Shown: piece after piece, positions 1 to 12,819 of the stretch
How the letters are laid out: each line of letters begins with the position of its first letter
How positions within the stretch are numbered: the stretch's first letter is position 1
Source of the DNA: Syngnathus acus
Lineage: Eukaryota > Chordata > Actinopteri > Syngnathiformes > Syngnathidae
DNA: 64,000 nucleotides
NCBI RefSeq assembly: GCF_901709675.1
Contig: NC_051096.1
Coordinates: forward strand, 2,011,001 to 2,075,000
Direction: 5' to 3'
Notes under the pieces: generated by a model
What the model was told of the DNA's origin: nothing
Seen by the model: the letters and a program-made list of their open reading frames with translations, nothing else
Database searches by the model: none
Position numbers and translations under genes: made by a program

Positions 1-1589
1 GACAACCCCCTTGCACACACAAGGCAAAAGGTGTTGCATAACATCAAAACAAGCTCAGAATCTGCTTGACGCTACCCCCCTTGCCCCCCCCCCCCCCTTG
101 ACACAGTGCATCCCCCATACTTGCCCCACTTTCCTTTCATCTGGACTCAGCGTGGCTTTAAAAATACACACTAAAATAAACCCGAGCGAGCGCCCCCCTC
201 CCCCCTCCAGGCAGGTCCAGAAGTCACCCCCCTGGGGGCCCCCTTTTTTACTACACATTTAACACACACACACATCTAAATCCAGGCCATATGGCGGCTG
301 AGAGTCTCTCCAGTCTATTTTCAGAGTTGGATGCAGACTGTGTTTAAACGTGAGCATGCCCCCAACCTCATCCGCCCCCTTACACACGCCCGCTTAAAAG
401 CACGATGTCATCACACTGTGTCCCAGCATGTTCAATTTATGAGTTGATATTGTGGTGTAAATTCACAGTGTGCCACAGAGCAATGCGTCACTGCATCTAA
501 TTACAGTGTTACACTGGCTCTAATGACAGCTTTTCATTGTGGTGTGTGTGTGTGTGTGTGTGTGCAGCGAGGCTATACGTATGTGTGGCTTTTTTTTCCT
601 CAACGTGATCGAGCTGAGTGGGACCAAGCAGCGCTGCATTTTGGCGAGCTATAAACAGCCCCGCGCCGCATAGCTACCCGACCGCTACGAGACGCCACTG
701 GCTCTCCCACACCGCACCGATAAAACCCAGTGGGGGGAGGGGGGGGGGCAGGGGGTGGCCGTCATCTGCGCTGCCCTCGATTTTGCTATCGCCGCCACCG
801 CTCGCAAAAATAAAAGATTTCAGCCTGGCCAGCCTGCGTGAAAGCCTTGCCAACTGAAAGGCACTTTTTCCCCAAGGTCAATTGAAACAAAAAAAAACAA
901 TACACTTTATTAGGCACAGCAAAATGACATCTGCATGACTTGACATTATTGACACGCAATGAGCGAGCTTTTGTTGAAGCCCGGCCTGGTCCAGCTTGCG
1001 CAGCAGGCAAAGCACAGGTGCATCCGCCGAGGCGTCGGTAAAGCCATCTGGAGCGCCACGACCTCCACCACTCTTTTTACACAAACATTTTACACCTCGG
1101 CGGCGACGGCATTTGGCGAAAAGGCAGCCATCCCACTCGTGACTCATTTGATTCACCTTCTGAACGGGAAAAAAAGCCAAAACGCTAAAGCAAAGCAAAG
1201 CTGCCTGCCTGACAATTGCCAGTCTGTTCGTGTTACACAAGAAGTGTTGTATAGCGTCGAATTTGACGAGCATTTTTCTTGAAACTGAGACACCTCGTGT
1301 GCGTCTTCAAACACATCCCTCGTGGACACGTGTGATGAAAATCAAGGTGAAAGGCTCGATTATCATTCAAAGATGCTGCAAGCGTCAAAGCACACATCTT
1401 AATGACATTGTCACATGAGCAACAAGAATAAATAACGTTCTCAGCTTTGACGGCCCAAAACCTTTTGGCGGTCTGGGAAAGCTCTTGACGTGTCGTTTTT
1501 GGGGTGTCCGAGAACAAAATTATGATGACCCTGAAACGAGCGACTAATCAAAAGTTCACGTGGAGTTGAGACGGCGCATTTCTAATACG

Positions 1590-2230
1590 GCTGCCCACCC
1601 ACGCCTCGTAAAGAGCTTGCTGATTCACGCCGGCTGCTGCGTCGGCTCTTCTTCACAAAACGCGCGAGCGCCCGTGTTGTGAAGGGCCGGCGGAGCCTCC
1701 CGAGAAAACGCCGCCTGTTTATTGTCGCTAGAGCTCCCATCTTGCGTTTTTTTTCCCCCTGCAGTAAATCCCTGAACCAATCAGCGGTGACCTCCACTCT
1801 GCCTCCATCTCCACGCTCCGTCTCACCGCTTGCTAACTGGACGGCGGCGGGCCCGAGAGCGCTTGCGAGTAGGTTAGCGGGTGACGGCCTTGTTAACATC
1901 TTGAGCAGAGATTAGCACACATGGCGCCGCTAACACACCGCTAACGTAAAGGACGCCTACAGCTCCCCAAATGGAGGCGTAGCCATGCCGAGCAAGCCAC
2001 AGACAGCAACTCCATCTTGGTTCTGTTCCGTTGCTGACGACTGTGTGTGGCGAGTGGGAGCCCATTAAAGTGCACAAGTGGAAGACTTGCACTTTCACTG
2101 CAGCCCGCAAATTTAGATTCGCTGTCCAAACTCCGAGCTGTGAAGGAAACGCGAGCGAGCTAGAAGCCGGCGGTGGAAGCGGCGGCGGCGGGGGTTCGTG
2201 AGTGTGAGCTCGGAAGAGAGAACCCGCTGT
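1590..2230. promoter_or_regulatory. CpG-rich segment with a CCAAT box; possible internal promoter
   Basis: The base composition changes to visibly GC- and CpG-rich, with many CGCG and GGCGG motifs. A CCAAT box lies at 1777-1781 within the sequence CCAATCAG. A donor-like GTGAGT follows a GCGGCGG run near 2195-2205 on the plus strand. This could be an alternative promoter or first exon. No coding frame supports it, and I have not calculated an observed/expected CpG ratio. Confidence 0.25.
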
Positions 2231-3089
2231 GCAGTTTTACACTCATTAGCGCTTTAAAAAATGCCTCTGGAGGACCTGAGTGGAATGAGGCTATATGGCT
2301 ATATATCTATCTGGCATGACACGGCATTCATGATGGAGACATTGTGTGTTTGTTTTCAGCTTTCCACGCTTGAGTGTTCGTAAACAAGCTCGCGTGCGAG
2401 AGCCAGAAAACGAACGCAACACGTTTCCTGTCAATCAAAGTCGGCAGAACCCAGTTCCGCTCAGACGACTTGCAAAATTATCTGGAAACGGGGAGGTGCA
2501 CGCAGTCACCTTGAAAATGACAATCATCAAACAAGCGTCAACTTTCCTGACACGGCTTATTTTCCATCCGTTAATGAAAAGGCCCGTTACGCTGACACTA
2601 ACTTCAAGGAGCGACTCGCTTCACTCCCAAATGTTCAAATTGAAAAAAAAAAAACGTCCTGTCAGCTTTGATCTGCATTTCAAAAAAGCCCTACTGCTAG
2701 CATAAACTCCAACCGTGACACACTACACAAACATGGCACCTTGAACATCTTCATGGTCCAAAACGCAATCCGCTGTTCAGCCCTAAAGGATGTTAGCGTG
2801 TTAACTCATAGCATGTTTGAGCAAGCAGCTGCATAATGAAGCCGCATGCAGACTAGGTTGGGTGGGGCGAGGGGAGGGGTGAGGGGATCCGGGGGGGGGT
2901 CACGTGACTGTCGAGAGGCACATCAGCTGGCTGGGAAGCGTGTAACGGATTCGAGCTGCGAAGACACCACACGCATTCATAGACGCACTGGTGTGCTCCG
3001 GTCCGACATGAAGTTGTGATTGTTGGGGGTCGTGCAGATGCCCGTAGCAGCCAGCTGTTACACTAATCTGACAATCCAACGGGATTAAG

Positions 3090-3142
<53 letters not shown>
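3090..3142. repeat. (GC)n/(CA)n microsatellite
   Basis: A short run of GC dinucleotides passes directly into about 22 uninterrupted AC units. Confidence 0.95.
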
Positions 3143-3144
<2 letters not shown>

Positions 3145-5219
3145 TCATAACGTGCACAAGTGTACGTTCACGGAGGCCGGAATAGTCGAGTTAAGTATAT
3201 CGGGTGCGGGTGTATCGGCGTGTTTTTACATGACCTAGACGGTAAAAAAAAAAAAAAAAAAAAAAAGAATCTCCCCAACTGGCTTGTCCTCATCTGGAGA
3301 CAGCGGCACACCCAGCATGGCCTCATCTTCCATTATGGATGGCCTTATGAAACATGCAACTCGAGCGCAGGCAAGCGCGTGAGCCACTCAACGGAAGCTT
3401 CGGCATTCCTTAGCTGGACAACAAGCAAATGCTGGAATTGAGTTAGCGTGCTTGTTTGTGTGTTTGTGCAGCCGCTTTGAGATTCCCACACTGTCGGCGC
3501 TCGCGCACTGCATCATGTGCCGTTTTGTGCTTAGCAGTTTCACTTTGTGTTTGTGTGTGTGTGTGTGTATAAAGGTGGGATTGCTGCAGTTAGCGTTGCT
3601 GCTAGCCAGCTTGTGGGTCATTGGCAAAGCCCAAGGCAGATTTATGCCTGTGTGTGTGTGCGTGTTGGCTGAATGGTGTGCTTGCTGCCAGGAGCAGCAG
3701 GAGGGCGTGGCGCCTGCGGCCGCAACTTTTCTCCCGTTTCTAAGGAACTTTTCAAAGGGGGCTCAAAAATGTGTCTGCTCCCCCTGCAAAGCCTTCGTGC
3801 CTTTGTGTTGCTGGGGAGAGGGAGGGGGGAGGTGCCCGAGGCACTCCGGGGCAGGTTAATCGATGCATTCTCCCAATCGAAAATGTGAAGGAGGAAGCTG
3901 AATGGCGTTGAGTCACAAGGCGGCCCGCGCGCGCGCTCGTGCTCGCCAAGCGCTAGCGCTGGTGTAATTACAGATTGTGTAATTAGGCTCATGACTGTCA
4001 TGCGCCTTTGCGGGGAGAGGATGAGGCAGGATGAAGAAGAAGACAAGAAAGAGGCTGGGAGGAAAAAGGAGCAACCCGGGCCCGCAGGCCGATGCCGACT
4101 TTCAGCATGTTCCTTGCGAGACACGTTTGTGCCTTTTCCAGCTTTGACTTTCTTCAATTGGCTAAAACAAGTTGCGTGGCGCCAGGCTACCTTTTCTTTC
4201 GACGCGCAGAGAAAATGCGTCAGCTTGTCGCAACACACAAGACAAAGGTAGAGAAGAAGACAACAGAAGATGAGAAGCCGAGGAAGACCGAGACGAGGAC
4301 AAAGACAAACAAAGCGAGCTGACAAGGACATAGCCAAAGTTTGTCATCTTCGCCGGCGGGTGTACAAATCTTTCCATCTCGCACCGCAAGCTCGTCCTCC
4401 TCTCACGCGGCTCGGCTCCACGATTGCGTCTGACCTCAATCCCCTTTCATCCATCTCGGCCGTGGATCTAATCGCCCGGCTCGCACCTTGAGCAGCCGCC
4501 GCGATGGCTAATCGCTTCCGCGGGAAACCCGGCCGACCGATTCCATCGGCGAACCCGCTTTGACGGCCAGAAGAGAAACTGTGAGCAAATCCGGACTGTG
4601 CCAGCAAAGCTAACGTGGCTAAACCACAACGAAAGGAGTCATTTGGCTTCTCCAAGCAGCTGTGACAACGCAATCATGAAGACAAGCCATGCAAATAATT
4701 GTCCCCGACAATTGCCATTTGTTAATGACGCTCATTAATTTGTGCCGATTTTGAAATCAACGAGGCCCCCCCCCCACACCCCTGCCGGCGTGTCATTGAA
4801 GGTAGCGAACGCCGCCGTTGCCACTCTTCCTCCTGACATCGGCCGTCATGCTCGCCTCTTGACTGAACTGTCAATCTGATGCTCTCAGTCACATACACTC
4901 ACTTTTGCTCTCACACATGCTCACGCTCTCACACAAAACACGGCGGCGACTTGAACAATACGCAGGAGCACAAGCATGCTCGCCCAGTGTCAGTCAACAT
5001 CTCTGCGGGCTTCAGATTACAGCTAAGCCACAATTGTTGGAATGAAAGATTAGGGAATGAATCACCTGCTGCTCTGGCAGGTCTGTGTGTGTAGTGTGTG
5101 AGTGTGTGTGTGTGTGTTGGGAAAGACAACATGCTGCAAGCATCGACAAGCATCGGCAAACTCAGGCAGCTCATTACCTTGTTCACACCGCGGATGCCTT
5201 TGACAAGGGTTTTCAAGCA

Positions 5220-5262
5220 TCAGGGGTCAAAGGTCACGGACGCATATACACGCGCACGCACA

Positions 5263-5300
<38 letters not shown>

Positions 5301-5860
5301 GGGTGGCTGGCGCGTCAACGCCTACATTTAATTGGATCAATGCTCATGGCCGGCCAGTAATGGAGAGGACGTGAGTAACAAGCCTGCCGTTGCCAACTTC
5401 CTGTTTAGGAAAAAGGGGGGAGGAAGAATAGATGGATGCAAAAGGAGGATGGGTGGATGGATGGATGGATGGATGGAAGGACAAACAGACGGAAAGATGG
5501 AAAGAAAAAGACAGATGCAGGGGAGACGTTTCCGCAATGAGCTTGTGACCTGGTTCACTCCTCCGTCTGCTGAATAATTCAAACGCACATGCAGTCACAT
5601 GTCATGCGTGCGCACACGCACACACGCACACACACACACACACTGTCACATGTCATGCGCACACAGACACAGACACACACACACACACAGACACACACAC
5701 ACACGCACGCCGGCTTGTCTGTGTGCGCATTTCCTGGCAAACAAACACGCATTTGGATAAAAGCGCCGCTGAGAAAGTACACACTCGACTTCCTGTGTGT
5801 GTCGTGTAACCTGCTGACCGAAAAGACACACACACACACACACACGCACGCACACACACG
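5220..5860. repeat. Cluster of CA/GT microsatellites with a GGAT tract
   Basis: There are CA tracts at about 5250-5298, 5610-5706 and 5822-5860, with a tetranucleotide GGAT tract at 5453-5476 between them. All are simple-sequence DNA, and the overlapping open frames of His-Thr or Cys-Val repeats are artefacts of it. Confidence 0.9.
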
Positions 5861-8746
5861 AAACAGTGTAGCATCTCGAGAAAAATTCCCTTGAGCCCGG
5901 TGCAGCACAACTGCACGTACACACGCATGTCTCCAACACAAAAGAAGCCTTTCTGAGTTCCGCAATTGGGAAATTCCAAAAGATATTTCGTGGCAAATGC
6001 GGCGCTCAAGTCGCAGATAACCACCTAAAAGTTGCATTTAATCGATGGGGCCTATGTTGGGGTGATTTGTTGTGTGAACATTGTTTTTTTTTTAATAAAC
6101 GGCAAAGCGGGGCCATCCGGAGCGCAGAGAATTGGAGCGCAAGTGCCGTGACAGAGGTGGTTGCCATGGCGACGGAGAGCAGGTACCGCTGGCTCGCGCC
6201 CTCGCTCGTCCCCCGGGAACGAGCGGTGGAAGCCGCTTCGTCCCCCCCCCACCGACACCCTCACCCACCAATTTTTGCACCCTCTACTTGTGATTTCGTG
6301 GGAGCGTTTGGGGGAAACACACCCTCTCGTCTCCACGCTTGCCGTTGACTTAATTCCATCCTTCCTTCCACTCCCCTCATTATCTCCCTCTTTCCACTCC
6401 CCCTCCTCCCTTCCGCTGCCTCCATTTTCATCTCAGCCCCTCTCCGGAGAATATGTGTGTGTCTATGTGTGTGTGTGTTGCACTTCCCAATTACTGCAGG
6501 GGAGACGTGTGTGTGTGTGTGTGTGTGTTTAGTATCTGCACAAGCGGCATTTCTCGGCTCGATTTGAGCAGCCTAAATGAAAGGTAAAAAAAACAGCAGC
6601 TCCAGGGTTCAACGGTCTGCCCGTGTGACTCACGGCGAGTATTAAAGACGGCACGCTATATGGCCTTGTGTACAAAATAATAAGGTAATGACTGACTTTG
6701 ATGTTCGTGACAATGTCGGCGCGAGCGTGCCCGCACTCGTTGGTTTCCAACAACAACATTCCAAACACTCCCAGAGCTGCTAACAAACAAGCTGAAGGAA
6801 AACCATTAGCAAAATGGCCGCCAAGACGGTTTGGGAATACTGACTAATGTGAGCTTTGATGATGAATGGGAATTTCCCTCTGAACAAAATATTCTCACGA
6901 GACAAAATGACGTGAGTGTTAGTGTGTGTGGGTGGGGGGCGTCTTTCTTCACCCTTGCTGACCTCAGGCCGTCGGGAGGCCCGGATATGAACTGTGATCT
7001 CTTTCATTTCCTCCGCCCCCACACCCACCTTCACACACACACCTGAAATACCTTTGGAGTCTTTTCTACCTGTGTGTGTGTACTCTGCTCCCCCCCCCCC
7101 CTTGCCCGCCGGCCCGGCTTCCTGCGTCAAATTGCCTCCCGCATTCCACACTCGGCCTCCATCTCGCCTCGCTCAAGCTGCTCGCGATCTTTGCCGCCCC
7201 TTCTTGCTTTCGTACCCGCACTATGGGGAGCTTTGTCTGCTAACACGGAGAAGGGGGGGGGGGTCAGGCGGGGGCGTGCAGTTTCATCGCCACGGACGGA
7301 GGGAACACGACGCCTCAGAGGAGCCGGCCAGGACAAGTTGTTGGCATCGAGAGAGTCCCGACTTTTTTTCCACAAGGCCCACACGCTGACAGATGGACAA
7401 TCGAGTCTCTCATGAAGGACACACAAACGGAGACGTGAGCACGCACACGCATGGACGGGCATCCTTGGGACACAACAGATGTCTGTGGGAAAATCTTGCA
7501 AAACACAGCCGCACGGACAACATAGCACAAGTTGCGATAACAGGAAGTAGCCAGAAATACATCACATGCACACACAATCACGCACAACCTCTACCGACAC
7601 ACACGCTTGGACATCCGCACCTGTCTCCGGTCGGCTGATTAGTTCACGTGCAGGCCATTGCGCTCTTTGCTACGCTAACCGACTGACCCAGAAATAATCC
7701 TGACGGGTGTATGAGTGACTGTTGAAGAGCCGCGTCAAAACCTTTTAGCACTTTTAAAAAAAGACCAAAAAAAAATCCCTTGAGATTACACTGGCTGCTG
7801 CCTCAGACTTAAATAACGTCATGTCCTAACTACTACTGTAAAGTTGTGATGACAATATTGAAAAGTCACAAAGTGTCAAAATATTCATGCTTTTTCTTTG
7901 GCTTTTTGCAGGGAAGGGTCATGACATCATCGGCGTTGTCATTTGTTCTCATGGACCGTTTTACTGTTGGGATTTGAGTGCCTTTAAGAGCTGTGGCCTG
8001 GACCAGGAGATGATCCTCGTGAGTGGTCTCATTTCAGTCCATCAGTGAGGTATATCCACTTCTGTAGCTGCCCGTGACGTCACAAACAGAACTCCATTCA
8101 AATTTCGCTTATTTTTACCCTTTGCCTGCCTTGCTCTGCACAATTCTGTCTTTGCGCCGCGTGTTTCTCCTCCTACGTACCCCTCAAACATAGCTCCATC
8201 GGCAACGGAAGACGTGGGCGTGTTATGACGGTGGTCCCGTTTTTCCGGGAGGGGGCGAGGAAGAGATGTCGGGGTCCCGATGACATCATCCATCCACTTC
8301 CACGCTTGTAATAAAATGTGCCGGCAACCCCACCCACCAAACTACCCACCCCCTTTCTGCCGAATTAACGCCGAGCTGCGAAGCCGGTGACAGACGCCAC
8401 AAACCGCAGAGCCCGTAATCAAGATCAATTAGAGATGACCCACTAATTACTCACTCGGGCACGTACGCGCACACGCGAATTTACGCTTTACATACTGGAC
8501 ACAAAGACTAAGGCGCGTGAAGAGGAGGTATGGGGGTGTTAACGGGGCCCGACAAATGTCTGACATGTCGTTCGAGTGCAGGATTTCCTCCTTGAGATCA
8601 TCACTCACTCTCATTAATAACGCATGCGCACACGCACGCGGGTCTTTAAGTGGATGGGGACGTGCGCGTGCACACAAAGGATCCAACATGGTGGCGTTAG
8701 GTAGGTAGGTGGGATTGAAGGAAGGTGTGGAGATTGCTGGACTTAC

Positions 8747-8812
8747 CGCGGCGACGTGAACCCGAGGCGCAGCGGCCAGCGCCAACAGCAGCAACCCAGG
8801 CAGCAGCCTCAT
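8747..8812 (-). CDS. First coding exon of an unidentified secreted or membrane protein (signal peptide)
   Basis: Reading the minus strand, an ATG at 8812 opens 22 codons beginning MRLLPGLLLLALAAAP and ending HVAA. The exon stops exactly at a codon boundary in front of a consensus donor, CGCG|GTAAGT (GT at 8746-8745). The leucine/alanine core after a basic residue is a textbook signal peptide, so the product should enter the secretory pathway. The exon sits inside a GC-rich, CpG-rich block typical of a vertebrate promoter and 5' leader. The remaining exons must lie to the left, in or beyond the first 8.7 kb, and I could not find them. The leader alone does not identify the family, so no gene name is given. 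The phase-0 junction directly after the signal peptide is the main clue for matching it to a gene. Confidence 0.6.
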
Positions 8813-9400
8813 GCTCGCTTGAGGGGTACGCGGCCACAGCCTTCCGGTTGGTGGTAGCCGCCGCTGCCTCCTTCAAGGGGGGTGGGGGTGGGGGGTCGTC
8901 CAAATCGTCTGGGGTCCAACTTTCAGAGCGCGCCGCCGGCTTGTGTTTTAAAATCCACACGCAAAATAAAAAAGCCAGACCAAGAAGAAGAAGGTCCCCC
9001 TCCTCTTCTCGGGTTGCAGGCCGCCTCTCTGCTCGCTCCTGATAGATTTACTGGCTCGTCTCGCCTCCCTCCGGCTCTCTTTCTCTCTCTCTAGCTCGCT
9101 CACTCACTCGCTGTCTCCTCCTCCCCCCCTCGCCGCTAAGAAGGCAGGATGTTCCGTATGTAGACGCCGCCTGGAACCGCGAGTCTGGCTGGAGGAGGGG
9201 GTTGGCAGGAGGGAGGAGGATTGGGGGGAGTGGGGGTTCCGCGGAATAGGATTGCCCCCTGCAGCTCGAGCGGGTACCCGCAGCGGAAGTGGAGCTCTTC
9301 CGCTTTTTCTTAGAGAGGGGCGGCTACACACCTGAGTCGTAGCGGACCGGCCTCCGCTTTTGTCGAGTCGGGTGTGCCGAGCGCACCATTCACTTTCGAG
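8813..9400 (-). promoter_or_regulatory. GC-rich 5' leader/promoter of the minus-strand gene
   Basis: The sequence upstream of the ATG at 8812 is rich in CpG and in CT/GA tracts (for example the CTCTCT run at 9077-9095 on the plus strand). It has no TATA box I would trust, which fits a CpG-type promoter with dispersed start sites. The transcription start is not determined. Confidence 0.4.
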
Positions 9401-10135
9401 TCCTGGAGGGGCTGTTTATGATGCGCTTTTGATTGTCGGAGGGGCGGGTGCGCGCCTTTTCTTAAAGCCGCCCCCTACTGCTTCCAGGTCAGGTGTGTGA
9501 AACGCACCATCTACTACGTCACGAAAATGATTTCGTGGTCGCCTAGCAACCGTGCGGGTTCGCCGAATCCATGCGCGCACACACGCACGCACACACACGC
9601 ATGCACACACACACGGGCGAAAGATTTTTAAAAATAGCCCCCCACATTGAATTTTAATCTCGTGGATATCGCACTTCACTCGCCCCTGTCTATTATTCAT
9701 CTAGTCATTTCACGACACTGAGCTTATTCGTATTTATTTATATTGCGCACCTCTACTTGAACTTACGTTGCTTTCTGCGGGATTTTCCTTGAGTAGGCGA
9801 ATTAAATCAAATTCAAGTTTATGCGATGGAGGAAAACTGCATTTCCCCCCCTAGCCACTTTATGCTTCATAGTTTGGGGAAGAAATGTACAGGAAGAAAC
9901 AACTCTCTTAACCAACTGTCAGAGTTGAATTAATCTTATTTTTCAGGAAACAGAAGTAGTGCAACCAGGGCCGAAATATAGGGGGTCTGGGACCCGGAGC
10001 CTGGAGTTCTCTGCGAGGCAAAAATACACAAACACCTAATACAATTGACTGCGTAGCCATGTAAATGGGTGGTGGGCGGATGTTTTATATTGCTCTGTCG
10101 CCCTCTCATGGTGAATGTCTGAAACACACGCTTTA

Positions 10136-10445
10136 CCAGCTCAGTGGCGGTAGAGTGTCCGCCCTGAGACTGGAAGGTTGTGGGTTCAAACCCCGGCCGG
10201 GTCATACCAAAGACTATAAAAATTGCCTCCCTGCTTGGCACTCAGCATTAAGGGTTGGAATTGGGTGGTTAGATCACCAAATGATTCCCGAGCGCGGCAC
10301 CGCTGCTGCTCACTGCTCCCCTCTCCCCCAGGGGATGGATCAAAAATCACATGGGGATGGGTTAAATGCAGAGGACAAATTTCACCACACCCAGATGTGT
10401 GTGTGACGATCACTGGGACTTTAACTTTTAACTTTAACTTAAAAT
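10136..10445 (+). mobile_element. tRNA-derived SINE
   Basis: The head reads like a tRNA gene: an A-box-like GTGGCGGTAGAGTG is followed about 40 bases later by a good B box, GGTTCAAACC. A body follows that includes a GGGTTAAATGCAGAGGAC stretch, then a tail of CTTTAACTTTTAACTTTAACTT repeats. This is the usual head-body-tail of fish SINEs transcribed by RNA polymerase III and mobilised by a LINE. The tRNA-like head is too diverged to be a functional tRNA. Confidence 0.75.
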
Positions 10446-11062
10446 ATAATACGTTTAAAATATAAGTTTGTCTCGGGCATTAGATCTAAAGTTGCCAATG
10501 TCATGAATATGGCGTATGTAAGTGTTGAGTTTCATTTGTTTTCGTTTCTGTGCTCCCTAAAAGCGCTGTCTCTGGGGGTGGTTCCCAGCGTTCTTATTCA
10601 GCTGTCACTCGTGATCGCGCGCCCCGCTCATCTAGTACCACGCCAGAGTCTTGTCAAATTGTTCAACTCCCAAAAATTATTTGAACCTGAAAAAAAAAAA
10701 AGAAATATCTGAGTTGAACCTGAAAAAAAGAGAGTTTGTTTGGTGGCCAACTTTGGCTCAGTCATTTTTCTGGGAAAGTGTATTTGTGGAAAAAAGAATA
10801 GGGCCAGCAGGTGGCAGCATTGGGTCTTTTTTGACGAGCTCACAGTGTATCGACGCAACGCAGACCTCTGGAAAGTCCACCGGCACAAGCAGCCTATGAT
10901 TGTTCCGAGTGTTGTCACCATAAGTCTACCACAAAAGAGAAAAGATGGTGGGCCTTAAAATTACAAGTAGAAGTGCTGATGCACAAGGATGCACACACTA
11001 ACCAAAACTACTAAATACCGAGCAAATAGTTTATAAAGAATGTCAGATGTCAAAATGTTACA

Positions 11063-12129
11063 TTGGTGGTACTAAACAAAATGTCATTTTATTGTTGCTG
11101 TTGGACTGTGCTAATGTTTGCCCCTAACTTTGCATTTATTGTTTTATTTTCCAATTTAGATATGTCTTCAAAATATTTAAAATGCATAACCACAACACAT
11201 TACAACTCTACGCGAAGCGAGGAATTCTCCTCACCGGCCAAAAGAACCATGAGCTCATCGGACGAGGCAAAGCTACAGTTGGAGCTAATCGATTTCCAGT
11301 CAAGCTCCCTCGTCCGCGATGCCTTTAGTGCGCAGTCCGTGGAGGATTTCTGGATCGGATGCTCAGAAAAGTACATGGGGATCAAGAAGCTTGCCCTTTA
11401 CGTGCTGACGATGTTTCCATCTACCTCCACGTGTGAGTCAAGCTTTTCGTCAATGAATGCAATCAAAACACACGAGAGCAACCGTCTGACCAATGCAAGC
11501 TTGGAGAACTGCTTGAGGATAAAAGTGACATCCCTGTCGCCCGATATCCACAAAATTGAGGAGCCTACTGGCCTTTTCAAAAAATGCCGGTTATATATTG
11601 TTTGATCTTATTTAAATTTGTCTTTTTTCTGTCTTTGTTCAGGTGCAACGCAGGTCCTTCTCCCACGCGGCCAATGCGCATTCATCTTTTCTTTCAATTG
11701 GGCTTTCATGTTCACGTCTTTCTTTGTGTTTTATTTTAAGTGGGCCATTTCACATTTGAACAGACCTTGTTATGTTGTTAATTTAACGAAATATAGACTA
11801 CTTTTTACCTTGCCCACTGGAGGAGGGAGACAGGACACTTTGGGTTTTTTTTTGCATAAGATTACGCGCACTCGCGTGTCAATACCGTTCCGACCTGTGC
11901 GTCATGGATAACTGAAACAGGATGTTCCACCTGTTATTGTCGTCACTAAGGACTATCATACCTCAAATTTGATGGGATTGTTGTATGCCATTTTTTTCTT
12001 TTAAAAAAATATGGGGTTGAAATAATAATTTTTTTTTTTTTAATACATCTTATGAACATCATCTCGCGGGCCAGACAGAATAGATGGCGGGCCAAAATTG
12101 GCCCGCAGGCCCCTATTTGCCGACCACTG
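11063..12129 (+). pseudogene. hAT transposon remnant with C-terminal dimerisation domain
   Basis: A 180-codon frame (11063-11605) has, from about residue 105, the hAT C-terminal dimerisation signature. It runs KYMGIKKLALYVLTMFPST, then the characteristic CESSFSSMN block, then RLTNASLENCLRIKV. This region is shared by hAT transposases and domesticated relatives such as GTF2IRD2 and ZBED proteins. The N-terminal BED finger and the catalytic DDE region are missing, so it is a dead fragment. The 3' terminus ends at 12129 with a GGCCCGCAGGCCCC...CCGACCACTG end, the inverted form of a hAT tip. It has landed inside a possible exon on the other strand. No matching left tip was found. Confidence 0.7.
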
Positions 12130-12130
12130 A

Positions 12131-12414
12131 GCTAGATTATGTTGTGAGGTTGCAGGGATGGGGGACAGCAACTCATCATCCCCTGCATTCATAGGCCTGC
12201 CTTTTACAGGGGTCAATGTAATTGGACAAGGTCCAGTGCCTGACCTATCAAGTTGAACTGGTGAAGGTGGTTTAATGTACGTATGGTCCTCGTGGACTGT
12301 TTCAGGATCTGCCAGTTTTGAAATGTTCACTGTTGTTCCAGGCTCCGTGCAAAGTATCTGTTCTTGAATAGGGAGTACTTGAACAGGGTCTGTTTGGCAG
12401 CCAGTGTGACAAAC
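12131..12414 (-). CDS. Possible exon of an unidentified minus-strand gene, truncated by the hAT insertion
   Basis: On the minus strand an acceptor, TTTTGTGTTATAG, precedes about 95 open codons. They begin VCHTGCQTDP and continue through HEDHTYIKPPSPVQL and GDDELLSPIP before running into the tip of the hAT element at 12129. The composition (Pro, Asp, Ser, Cys) looks like protein rather than random AT-rich sequence. However, joining it in phase to the upstream candidate exon at 12698-12819 selects a different frame that stops after about 29 codons. Either the two exons do not belong together or one is non-coding. It may also be part of a further transposon. I do not recognise the family. Confidence 0.3.
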
Positions 12415-12697
12415 CTATAACACAAAACAGATAGCATGAATATTTACATATATGGTATGCAAGGTTCCAAATGTGTGACAGATTAATGGGTTATATTTAT
12501 TATGCAACATGGTGATTACATGTACGAGTATTTATGAAATGCATTATTGCAGTATGTTACAATCATGTAACATGTAACTTGGCCTTCAAATAATTATGTC
12601 GATAGATCCATGCAAACAAGTTTTTGTCAATTTTAACCATGGGTAAAACAAAGTTGAAAAGAAACAAATGAATGCCATATGTGCAATTGAGACTTAC

Positions 12698-12819
12698 GTT
12701 TTCTCTATAAAGTAAGTTCTTGACAACTTTTGAATTGGCAGTAAAAGCAGCAGATTCCAATTTTCTGTTGACAGACCTGATCGTGATGCCACTGCCCCGC
12801 TTGTAAACAGATCAATGTC
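12698..12819 (-). CDS. Possible short exon upstream of 12131-12414 (minus strand)
   Basis: This segment is bounded by a good acceptor (TTACATTTTCAG) and a consensus donor (AAAC|GTAAGT). Only one of its three frames is open (DIDLFTSGAVAS..., about 40 codons, ending in phase 2). The strong splice signals are the main support; the protein is not recognised and the junction to the next candidate exon is frame-ambiguous. Confidence 0.3.

Larger units (their letters stand above)
1..8746. other. Microsatellite-rich non-coding stretch, probably intron 1 of the minus-strand gene whose first exon is at 8747-8812
   Basis: I see no exon I can support here. The open frames are short, dominated by CA/GT repeats, and lack paired splice sites with recognisable domains. 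The stretch contains (GT)n near 542-565, a long (CA)n at 3090-3142, an A-run at 3243-3266, several CA tracts between 5220 and 5860, a GGAT tract near 5453-5476, and many short GT runs. Because a signal-peptide exon on the minus strand ends with a good splice donor at 8746/8745, the sequence to its left should be its first intron, unless undetected short exons lie inside. Confidence 0.5.

Noticed and set aside
3642-4337. 231-codon minus-strand frame
   Set aside because: Low-complexity Ser/Leu/Cys composition over GA-rich DNA, no domain, no conservation signal, no splice context.
5579-6037. Cys-Val-rich frames
   Set aside because: Translation of CA/GT microsatellites.
10140-10205. tRNA gene
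   Set aside because: A and B boxes are present but no cloverleaf with proper acceptor stem forms, and a SINE body and tail follow.
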